Below are positions 1-7,452 of a stretch of 14,627 nt of DNA, in pieces. The notes beneath the pieces were generated by a model that was given only the letters and a program-made list of their open reading frames with translations, ran no database searches and was not told where the DNA came from. Within the stretch, counting starts at the first letter, position 1; every line of letters begins with the position of its first letter. This DNA is from a bacterium (GTDB lineage: Bacteria; Bacillota; Bacilli; Lactobacillales; Streptococcaceae), in contig CAJNCG010000007.1 in the NCBI GenBank assembly GCA_905221205.1, forward strand, positions 1-14,627, in the 5' to 3' direction. Position numbers and translations under genes: made by a program.

Positions 1-3000
1 TGTTTTGCGGTTTGTCCTGGTTGTTTCGCAGTTGGTGTGTATGTATCACTTTGTTTCTTAACTGTGATCGGTACTGTGACTTCGTCTACTGTTCCATCTG
101 GATAGTGGACTAAGGCTACTCCTGGATGACTTCCTGGTGTATTCACAACTGGAGTTTCTTTCCATGTGACGGTTGTGCCTTCTGGTAAGCCGGTTTTATT
201 GACACTGTCTTCTGCGTTTGGCACATGTCCATTGTCTACAGTTTGCGCAATACCAGTTGGGCTGTATTCATCATTTTGAGGAGTTACGTTTACCGTTACC
301 GTCACTTCTTCCGTACTATTATCTGGATATGTGATTAATACTTTGCCTGTCTTACTTCCTGGTTTACTTGTATCTGGTTGTTCGGACCAGCTATAGTTTG
401 TTCCTGCTGGTAAGTCGTTTGTATTAATACTTTTCTCTGGATCTGGTACTTCGTTGTGACGAACCGTTTGGTTCGGTTCTTTTGCCGTTGGGTTAAACGT
501 GTCACTTTGTTTCTTAACTGTGACAGGGACTTCAACTTCATCTTCCGTTCCATCTGGATAATGAACTAATGCTACTCCTGGATGACTGCCTGGTGTGTTC
601 ACAACTGGAGTTTCTTTCCATGTGACGGTTGTGCCTTCTGGTAAGCCGGTTTTATTGACACTGTCTTCTGCGTTTGGCACATGTCCATTGTCTACAGTTT
701 GCGCAATACCAGTTGGGCTGTATTCATCATTTTGCGGAGTTACGTTTACCGTTACCGTCACTTCTTCCGTACTATTATCTGGATATGTGATTAATACTTT
801 GCCTGTCTTACTTCCTGGTTTACTTGTATCTGGTTGTTCGGACCAGCTATAGTTTGTTCCTGCTGGTAAGTCGTTTGTATTAATACTTTTCTCTGGATCT
901 GGTACTTCGTTGTGACGTACAGTTTGGTTTGGCTCTTTAGCAGTTGGATTGAACGTATCTTTTTGTTCTTTTACCGTCACTGGTACTTCGACTTCATCTT
1001 CTGTTCCATCTGGATAATGAACTAAGGCTACTCCTGGATGACTTCCTGGGGTACTTACTTCTGGCGCTGTCTTCCATGTAACAGTTGTTCCTTCTGGTAA
1101 GCCGGTTTTGGTTACACTGTCTTCTGCGTTTGGCACAGTTCCATTATCAACCGTTTGCGATTTCGGTTGTGGATCGTATTCGTCTTTTTGTGGCGTTACT
1201 TCAACCGTTACAGGTACTTCTTCCGTACTATTATCTGGATATGTGATTAATACTTTGCCTGGCTTACTTCCTGGTTTACTTGTGTCTGGTTGTTCTGACC
1301 AGCTATAGTTTGTTCCTGCTGGTAAGTCGTTTGTATTAATACTTTTCTCTGGATCTGGTACTTCGTTGTGACGAACCGTTTGGTTCGGTTCTTTTGCCGT
1401 TGGATTGAACGTATCTTTTTGTTCTTTTACCGTTACTGGTACTTCAACTTCATCTTCCGTTCCATCTGGATAATGAACTAAGGCTACTCCTGGATGACTG
1501 CCTGGTGTGCTGACATCTGGCCTTGTCTTCCATGTAACAGTTGTTCCTTCTGGTAAGCCTGTTTTGTTTACACTTGTTTCTGGATTTGGTACGTGTCCAT
1601 TGTCCACTTCTTGCGCTATTGCTGTTGGGCTGTATTTTCCACGCATTGATGAAACTGTAATATTCACTAATTTCGACGTAGAGTTTCCAGCTTTATCTCT
1701 AGCTACTATTGTCACTCCATACATTACATTATCAGAATCAATTTTCGGTACTTCTTGAACTCCTTCTTTGAACACAATTGTTCCAGAAGCTTGATCAAAT
1801 GTTAAAAATGAAGGCATATTATTTACTTCAATCGTAGCAATTCCACTACCATTTGCATTATCTTCCGCTCTTACTTCCATATTTGGTAAAGCTTTGTCTA
1901 ATGCTGTTACTTTCCAGTTTGTATTTTCTGCTGGTGTTTGGATAGTTGGTGGGGTTACGTCTTTAACTTTCAGCGGAATGTTGACTTCTTTAGTTGTTCC
2001 ATCTTTGAAAGTTACTGTGGCATTAATAGTTTGTTCACCATAGTTAGCTGTGCTGATTGTAGGTGCTGTAACTGTTGAAATCTTATCAGTTCCATTCACA
2101 TTTCCATCTTTTGAAGTTGCGGTTACTTTCGCTTTTAAGTCGTCGTTTGTTACTGGAGTGTTTTGGTTTACTTCAATTTCAGCAGCTGAAACATTGTACT
2201 CATCACTTAATTTACTTACATTTACCGTCACTTCAACTGTATCTTTGCTTCCATCTGGATAAGTTACTTCAGCCACTCCTGTAGTAGTTCCTGATGTATT
2301 TACTACTGGTGGTGTTTTCCACGTCACTTTTGTTCCGTCTGGCAATCCTGCTTTATCTACACTTGCATTAGAATCTGGCACTTGTCCATAACTTGTATTC
2401 TGTGGAATTGGCGTAGGATTAGTCTTCGCACTCATTGAAGATACTGTAATTTTTGCAGCTCTTTCAGTGAAGTTTCCAGCATTGTCTTCTGCTCGAATGT
2501 TTAAAGTAAATTCTTGACTTGGTGTATTCTCAGCTAGTTTTTCTACTGTTTGTTTTCCTGATTTGAATTTAATAGCGTTAGTTGTACTATCATATTCTAG
2601 ATAATCAGGTAAGCCTGTTACAGTAACATTTTTAATTCCACTACCGTTGGCATTATCTTCCGCTCTTACTTCCATATTTGGTAAAGCTTTGTCTAATGCT
2701 GTCATTTCCCAGTTTGTATTTTCTGCTGGTGTTTGGATAGTCGGTTTCGTAACGTCTTTAACTTTCAATGGAATGGTCACTTCTTTGGTTGTTCCATCTT
2801 TGAAAGTTACTGTGGCAGTAATGTTTTGGTCACCATAGTTAGCTGTACTGATTGTAGGTGCTATAACTGTTGAAATCTTATCTGTTCCATTAATATTTCC
2901 ATTTTTTGAAGTTGCAGTTACTTTAGCTTTTAAGTCATCATTTGTAACTGGATCATTTTGGTTTACTTCAATTGACGTTCCAGTTACTTCATATTCTGAA

Positions 3001-6000
3001 CTTAATTCTTTTACAGTAACTTTTACATTTACGATATCTTTCGAACCGTCTTTATAGGTTACTTCCACTACTCCATCTTTTTCTCCAGGGGTTGTCGTAC
3101 TTGGTATTGTTTTCCAAGCGTAACTTGTTCCTTCTGGTAAGCCTGTTTGATTTACGCTTGTGCCTGCATCTGGAGTTTCACCATAACTTACTGTTTGTTT
3201 GTCTGGATTAGCTGTTGCATCATATTTTGTAGTCATTGATTTCACAGTAAACGTTAATTGTGAAGTACTACTATTGTTTGCATTATCGGTCACACTAATA
3301 GTAACCGTATGTATTTGAGAATCTGTACCAACTGGTAATTTTGGAACTTCTTGAGTACCCTCTTTAAACTTGATGGTTTTAGTCGCATCATCATAAGTTA
3401 AGAAATCTGGTAAGTCTGTTACCGTTGTTGACTGAACACCACTTCCACCTGCATTGTCTTCAGATGTTACTTTAATTGGAGAAAATTCTTTATCTAATGC
3501 TATTAAATCGATATTCTGACCATTCGCTGGTGTTTGAATCGTTGGAGCCGTTACATCTTTTACTTCTAAAGGAATTGTTACCGTATCTCTTGTATCATCG
3601 AGATAGGTTACCGTTGCAGAAATTTCTTTGTTCCCTGCGTCAACAGTACTAATTGTTCCAATAGTAGTAACAGTTTTAACCTTACTATTACCATTTTTAT
3701 TAATTGTCACAGCAGATTTTAAGTCTTGATCTGAGACAGTATCGTTTTGATTTTTGACAATTTTTGTAGCTGTAGGTTCATACTCATCACTTAGCTTACG
3801 AACTTTTACAGTAACCGTTACTTCATCTACTGAATCGTCTGGATAAGTAACTTTCACGACTCCTGTTTTATTTCCAGGTCTATTCGTATCTGGTGACGAT
3901 TTCCATGTATATTGAGCATCAGTCGGTAATTCTGCTGTATTCACACTTGTTTTCGGATTAGGAGTTTCACCATGGCTCACTTCTTGAATCGTTGCATTCG
4001 CTTGTGGATTATACTTTTCAGCCATAGGCATGTGAGTAATACTAAATGTTCGTTCACTACTATTTCCTGCATTATCTTCCACACGTAATGTTATATTTCT
4101 TGTAGTTCGAGTTCTTCCAGACAATTTTGGAACTTCACGTTCTCCATCTTGGAAAACGATGCTACTTGTTGCTTTGTCATATTTCAAGAAACTTGGTAAG
4201 TTCATTGGAACAATACTCTTTATTCCACTTCCTCCAGGATTATCAGCAACTGCTACTTTAATAGGTGGCAATGTCTTATCTAATGCTGTGATTTCCCATG
4301 TTTGACCTTCTGTTGGTGTTTGAATTGTTGGAGCAATTACGTCTTTTACTTCTAGAGGAATATCAACTGGATCAGTGGTATTATCCAGATAAGTTACTGT
4401 CGCTTTTATGGTTTGTGAGCCTGCATGCACAGTGCTTATAGGCGCTGCAGTTACTGACTTCACTTTCCTAGTTCCACCGTTATTCACTGTTACTGCTGCT
4501 TTTAATCTATCATTTGTTACTGGATCATTTTGATTCACAGTAATTGTCTTTCCAGTTGGTATATGTTCATCACTTAGTTTACGGACTTTCACGGTTACAG
4601 GTACTGTATCTGTTGAGCCATCTGGATAGGTTACAGTTACGGCTTCGGTTTGATCCCCAGGGCCTGTTGTCGTATTAGGTTGTGTTACCCATCCGTATCT
4701 TGTACCTGTTGGCAGCCCATTTTTTTGAATACTTGTTCCTGCATCAGGCGCTTCCCCATAACTTACTTCTTGCTTTTGAGGATTAGCAACTGCTGTATAT
4801 TTTTGTGTTTGAGATTGGATATTAAAAGTAATATTTTTAGTCGCAGTATTTCCTTTTTTATCAACTGCCTTAACAGTCACTTGAATGCTTGATTTACCAA
4901 GTTGGTAGTTATTCGGAATAACACCATTTATTTCAATTTTAGATTTTGCTGCATTATACGTTAAAGGTGCAGGAAGATTTTCTACAGTAACAGCAGTTCC
5001 ATCCTTAAGTCCTACTCCTTTATCATTATCTTTAACTTGAATATTAATTTCACTTGGAAGTCCTTCTAATCTCGTCAATGTAATATTATCTGGTGCTGTG
5101 ATAGTTGGATTAATATTATCAACAATTTCTACCGGAATATTCACCGTTTTCATTAAATGATTGCCACGAAGAATCTCAATTTCTTTATGCTGGAAACCTG
5201 CAGTAGAAGTATCTACCGTAGAGCCACCTTTCCAACGAACCGTTAATTCGCTTGGGACTGCTGAATTATCAGAAACAGTTACGTAATTGCTCGCATCTCC
5301 TAGTTGACCAGACTGATTCTGATTAATTTTTTTATCTTGTTTCCCTATAAAGTCTAAAACGGTATAAGGAGTCGTTACATCTTTTGTTACTCCATTGTGA
5401 TAAGTAGTTGTTACAACAACATTTCTTGTTCCTGCTTGTTGTAAGTTAAATGGTGTTTTATACGTTACCTGAGCCGTTGTTGGTACTTCATGTCCTGTTT
5501 TTGATCGTACTAATTCTCTTGGATTTGTATATAACTCTTTTGAATCACCAAAATAAGCTGTTATACTTTGGTGTTTTGCTTCTACATCATTTGTCGCATT
5601 TGTTTGGATGGTTTTAGGATTGAATCCATCTTTAAAATGAATCGTCATTGTTGCACCATCAGCTGAAACTTCGGCATGATGAAAGTCTACTTGGTCATAA
5701 TTCGCACCATCTTTCCGATTCATTACTTCAGGGTGTTCTGCTTTAAATTTTTCTATTAAAGCAGTCTTTTCAGCCTCTGTGAGATGACGAACATCATCCA
5801 CATACGTTGATGATAAATTCCTAACTTCATTGCGTTCGCTTTGTGCTTTAATTATAAATTTATATGTTTGAATATTTTTTAATCTATTTGGGTCATAGGT
5901 ATTGGTAACCCCAATTTGAATTGTATATGTCCCCGGTTTTACTTGTTCTGTTTTACCTATATGTCCCCTTATTGCAGCTTGGACATCAGGATTTATAATT

Positions 6001-7184
6001 CTAGTAACTTCTGTTCTAGAAGTTCTTATTATTTCTTTTTTTGTTTGTTTATTACGGGCTGAGACATAAAGTTCTAAGTCCTTAAATGCTTCCAATCCTT
6101 TTATCTCAACTTTATAAATCGTAAAAGCATTCGGATCCCCCTGTCTTCCAAAAGCTCCATCCATTCCATTCGGTTTTTCTCCAGGTCCTTGTTTACCTGT
6201 GATTTGCATTTTTGCCCAAACTGGATCCGTATTATAATAAACTAAACTAGTACTGTTATTGCTTACAGGCGTATTATTTTGGATATTTTCAATTGGTTTA
6301 ATATCAACCGCTCTAAGCCCACTCTCACCATTCCCATAAATCGGTTGTCCATTTCTAGGGTCACGTTTGCCAGAATGTTCTCGTGTCATTCGATTAGCTA
6401 CTTTATTGCGAAGGCTTTTCGCTTCATTTAGAGCACCATCAACTTCACTATCAGTGGCTTTTCCCTCAGATAAATCTGCAAATACTTGAAGAGATTTGCT
6501 TTCAGATTCACTAAATTCATAACTGATTTCTCCTGCCAGTTGGTTAATTTCTGAGACAAGAGCCTGAACCTTAGCGATCTTTTCTGTTAAAAGATTTTTC
6601 TTTTCATCACTATCGTTTGCTTTGTCTGCTTGCTTTTCTTTTTTGTCTATGTCGTTGCTTTTCTCTTCCAGTTGAGCAAATGAGTCAGACAAAGCTTGAA
6701 CTTCTTTATCTATCTCGTCCTGACTAGCACCTGCCTTATCCAAGACTGCTTGCGCACGCGACAAAGAGAGATTAAGATTTTCAACTGATTTAGCTGTCTT
6801 AGTCTGTAAATCAGTGTTCCTAATCTTTTCAATTAATTCATTTAAAGCGGTTTTATCCACAATCTTGACTGGATTCTCTGCAGTCTTTTCGACACTTTTA
6901 TCTTCTGATACATGTTCAAAAATCTTATCTGATTCTTTAACCTGATTTTCTACCTGTGGATGATTTTCCACATCGTTTGGAACCTTTTCACTATTGGGTT
7001 CCTTTTCTTTAACTGTAGTTGAATCACTTAAAGACGCAACCATTTCATCAGCATGAACAAGATGTGGATTCTGTATCATCACTGCTCCTGTAGTCAAAAA
7101 AAGAGTGCATCCAAAAAGAAAATGCTTCCCTTTCTTTATCATCCGCCAATTCTTTTGATTGATTCCTTTTCGATTAAAAAACAT
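1..7184 (-). CDS. Giant Rib/Ig-repeat surface protein, N-terminal 2394 residues (C-terminus beyond left edge)
   Basis: The reading frame is open from an ATG at 7184 to the left edge, with AAGGAG six bases upstream, so only the first 2394 residues are present. Seen in the translation: a signal region (residues 1-45, with LFGC at 23-26 and VHA-DE around 45/46); an acidic linker; a FIVAR-like helical segment (about 105-170); a Lys/Glu-rich probable coiled coil (about 172-268); an unassigned region (about 275-690); five Ig-like modules interleaved with Rib-type domains (690-1847); and alternating 75/77-residue Rib units with YPDGT-type endings (1848 to the edge). Rib/alpha-type and bacterial Ig domains are known as stalk-building folds of Gram-positive adhesins. 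I infer a long wall-attached rod carrying an N-terminal head. A C-terminal LPXTG signal is expected but lies outside the window. No stop or frameshift was seen. The ligand is unknown. Confidence 0.93.
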   Translation of the reverse strand, partial: MFFNRKGINQKNWRMIKKGKHFLFGCTLFLTTGAVMIQNPHLVHADEMVASLSDSTTVKEKEPNSEKVPNDVENHPQVENQVKESDKIFEHVSEDKSVEKTAENPVKIVDKTALNELIEKIRNTDLQTKTAKSVENLNLSLSRAQAVLDKAGASQDEIDKEVQALSDSFAQLEEKSNDIDKKEKQADKANDSDEKKNLLTEKIAKVQALVSEINQLAGEISYEFSESESKSLQVFADLSEGKATDSEVDGALNEAKSLRNKVANRMTREHSGKRDPRNGQPIYGNGESGLRAVDIKPIENIQNNTPVSNNSTSLVYYNTDPVWAKMQITGKQGPGEKPNGMDGAFGRQGDPNAFTIYKVEIKGLEAFKDLELYVSARNKQTKKEIIRTSRTEVTRIINPDVQAAIRGHIGKTEQVKPGTYTIQIGVTNTYDPNRLKNIQTYKFIIKAQSERNEVRNLSSTYVDDVRHLTEAEKTALIEKFKAEHPEVMNRKDGANYDQVDFHHAEVSADGATMTIHFKDGFNPKTIQTNATNDVEAKHQSITAYFGDSKELYTNPRELVRSKTGHEVPTTAQVTYKTPFNLQQAGTRNVVVTTTYHNGVTKDVTTPYTVLDFIGKQDKKINQNQSGQLGDASNYVTVSDNSAVPSELTVRWKGGSTVDTSTAGFQHKEIEILRGNHLMKTVNIPVEIVDNINPTITAPDNITLTRLEGLPSEINIQVKDNDKGVGLKDGTAVTVENLPAPLTYNAAKSKIEINGVIPNNYQLGKSSIQVTVKAVDKKGNTATKNITFNIQSQTQKYTAVANPQKQEVSYGEAPDAGTSIQKNGLPTGTRYGWVTQPNTTTGPGDQTEAVTVTYPDGSTDTVPVTVKVRKLSDEHIPTGKTITVNQNDPVTNDRLKAAVTVNNGGTRKVKSVTAAPISTVHAGSQTIKATVTYLDNTTDPVDIPLEVKDVIAPTIQTPTEGQTWEITALDKTLPPIKVAVADNPGGSGIKSIVPMNLPSFLKYDKATSSIVFQDGEREVPKLSGRTRTTRNITLRVEDNAGNSSERTFSITHMPMAEKYNPQANATIQEVSHGETPNPKTSVNTAELPTDAQYTWKSSPDTNRPGNKTGVVKVTYPDDSVDEVTVTVKVRKLSDEYEPTATKIVKNQNDTVSDQDLKSAVTINKNGNSKVKTVTTIGTISTVDAGNKEISATVTYLDDTRDTVTIPLEVKDVTAPTIQTPANGQNIDLIALDKEFSPIKVTSEDNAGGSGVQSTTVTDLPDFLTYDDATKTIKFKEGTQEVPKLPVGTDSQIHTVTISVTDNANNSSTSQLTFTVKSMTTKYDATANPDKQTVSYGETPDAGTSVNQTGLPEGTSYAWKTIPSTTTPGEKDGVVEVTYKDGSKDIVNVKVTVKELSSEYEVTGTSIEVNQNDPVTNDDLKAKVTATSKNGNINGTDKISTVIAPTISTANYGDQNITATVTFKDGTTKEVTIPLKVKDVTKPTIQTPAENTNWEMTALDKALPNMEVRAEDNANGSGIKNVTVTGLPDYLEYDSTTNAIKFKSGKQTVEKLAENTPSQEFTLNIRAEDNAGNFTERAAKITVSSMSAKTNPTPIPQNTSYGQVPDSNASVDKAGLPDGTKVTWKTPPVVNTSGTTTGVAEVTYPDGSKDTVEVTVNVSKLSDEYNVSAAEIEVNQNTPVTNDDLKAKVTATSKDGNVNGTDKISTVTAPTISTANYGEQTINATVTFKDGTTKEVNIPLKVKDVTPPTIQTPAENTNWKVTALDKALPNMEVRAEDNANGSGIATIEVNNMPSFLTFDQASGTIVFKEGVQEVPKIDSDNVMYGVTIVARDKAGNSTSKLVNITVSSMRGKYSPTAIAQEVDNGHVPNPETSVNKTGLPEGTTVTWKTRPDVSTPGSHPGVALVHYPDGTEDEVEVPVTVKEQKDTFNPTAKEPNQTVRHNEVPDPEKSINTNDLPAGTNYSWSEQPDTSKPGSKPGKVLITYPDNSTEEVPVTVEVTPQKDEYDPQPKSQTVDNGTVPNAEDSVTKTGLPEGTTVTWKTAPEVSTPGSHPGVALVHYPDGTEDEVEVPVTVKEQKDTFNPTAKEPNQTVRHNEVPDPEKSINTNDLPAGTNYSWSEQPDTSKPGSKTGKVLITYPDNSTEEVTVTVNVTPQNDEYSPTGIAQTVDNGHVPNAEDSVNKTGLPEGTTVTWKETPVVNTPGSHPGVALVHYPDGTEDEVEVPVTVKKQSDTFNPTAKEPNQTVRHNEVPDPEKSINTNDLPAGTNYSWSEQPDTSKPGSKTGKVLITYPDNSTEEVTVTVNVTPQNDEYSPTGIAQTVDNGHVPNAEDSVNKTGLPEGTTVTWKETPVVNTPGSHPGVALVHYPDGTVDEVTVPITVKKQSDTYTPTAKQPGQTAK
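51..1643 (-). repeat. 456-bp tandem repeat encoding alternating 75- and 77-aa Rib units
   Basis: Seven whole Rib-type units are laid out as B (51-275), A (276-506), B (507-731), A (732-962), B (963-1187), A (1188-1418), B (1419-1643). B units are 75 residues and carry VDNG, GLPEGTTVTWK and HYPDGTEDEV. A units are 77 residues and carry EPNQTVRHNEVPDPEKS, NYSWSEQPDTSKPG and TYPDNSTEEV. Landmarks recur exactly 456 bp apart, for example aacgt at 496, 952 and 1408. A further, more divergent A unit starts at 50 and leaves the window (TYTPTAKQPGQ), so the array continues. This is the Rib/alpha-type repeat architecture, and DNA-level near-identity makes copy-number change by recombination likely. Confidence 0.95.
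1644..5117 (-). repeat. Five Ig-Rib-Rib supermodules in the giant protein, last one truncated
   Basis: Boundaries set at the recurring KDV/(T)-x-PTIQTP junction give units 4338-5117 (260 aa), 3552-4337 (262 aa), 2751-3551 (267 aa), 1956-2750 (265 aa) and 1644-1955 (104 aa). Each full unit holds an Ig-like domain (ALDK, then DNAGGSG, then a DNAGN-type strand). A Rib-type domain follows (SYGE, then LP-G, then YPDGS). A second Rib-like domain completes the unit (VNQNDPVTND, then DGTTKEV-IPLKVKDV). The last unit keeps only its Ig part and then switches to the shorter alternating Rib units. DNA similarity is greatest between the two units nearest the Rib array. Confidence 0.88.
7047..7184 (-). other. 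Signal region of the giant Rib/Ig protein, non-YSIRK, with LFGC motif
   Basis: Residues 1-46 begin MFFNRKG and continue through a basic stretch (WRMIKKGKHF) into a hydrophobic core that opens with LFGC (residues 23-26) and ends VHA-DE. The A45/D46 junction fits signal peptidase I. The LFGC also partly fits a lipobox (Leu at -3, Gly at -1, Cys at +1). From memory, similar WR-x-KKGK-x-LFGC starts occur on other streptococcal surface proteins and have been named as a putative cross-wall-targeting lipoprotein signal; I could not check this. It differs clearly from the YSIRK signal of the neighbouring gene. Confidence 0.75.
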
Positions 7185-7190
7185 TAAGAA

Positions 7191-7196
7191 CTCCTT
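7191..7196 (-). promoter_or_regulatory. Ribosome binding site of the giant Rib/Ig gene
   Basis: AAGGAG lies six bases before the ATG at 7184, a near-ideal Shine-Dalgarno. The protein following this ATG starts directly with a signal-like sequence, so this site fixes the start. Confidence 0.85.
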
Positions 7197-7226
7197 GCTT
7201 CAAATTATAAAATTACTTCTTTATAT

Positions 7227-7307
7227 ATTATATTCTTTTATTCCCTAAGATGCAAACCTTTTCGTCGTATAATATATTATTTATAAAATTTGTTCTATTC
7301 TTGTAAA
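7227..7307 (-). promoter_or_regulatory. Candidate promoter(s) for the giant Rib/Ig gene
   Basis: Two sigma-70-like candidates lie between the upstream terminator and the start codon. The distal one has TTTACA (7302-7307), a 16-bp spacer and TATAAA (7280-7285). The proximal one has TTGCAT (7250-7255), a 17-bp spacer and a perfect TATAAT (7227-7232), which would leave a leader of about 35 nt. The stretch is very AT-rich, so chance matches are expected. The gene almost certainly has its own promoter here because a strong terminator precedes it. Confidence 0.5.
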
Positions 7308-7352
7308 AATAATTTACTAATCCAGAAAATTACTAAATTCATTTTATTATCA

Positions 7353-7389
7353 AAAAATGAGCAACTTTTATATTAAGTTACTCATTTTT
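7353..7389 (-). terminator. Intrinsic terminator of the YSIRK adhesin gene
   Basis: Arms 7353-7367 and 7375-7389 form a 15-bp stem around a 7-base loop. On the minus-strand transcript all 15 positions can pair, one of them as a G-U wobble. On the plus strand that position is a C-A mismatch (7362/7380). The 3' arm ends in a U-run. It sits about 60 bases after the stop at 7453, so it terminates minus-strand transcription before the giant gene. Confidence 0.85.
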
Positions 7390-7452
7390 ATAAACTCTAT
7401 CTTATTTAAATTAAACTATCATACTAATTAAATCTGTATTAACACTTTATAT

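Larger units (their letters stand above)
7185..7452. other. Intergenic gap between the YSIRK adhesin and the giant Rib/Ig gene
   Basis: This gap of 268 bases is very AT-rich. It holds the strong terminator, the promoter-like boxes and the Shine-Dalgarno listed separately. I see no small ORF with a ribosome site, no tRNA and no insertion sequence ends. Confidence 0.7.

Noticed and set aside
51..1643. CRISPR array or insertion sequence
   Set aside because: The 456-bp repeat is in frame, protein-coding and without spacers or terminal inverted repeats.
595..1758. Plus-strand open frames of 60-85 codons across the Rib array
   Set aside because: They recur with the 456-bp period, have no ribosome sites and are antisense shadows of the repeat.
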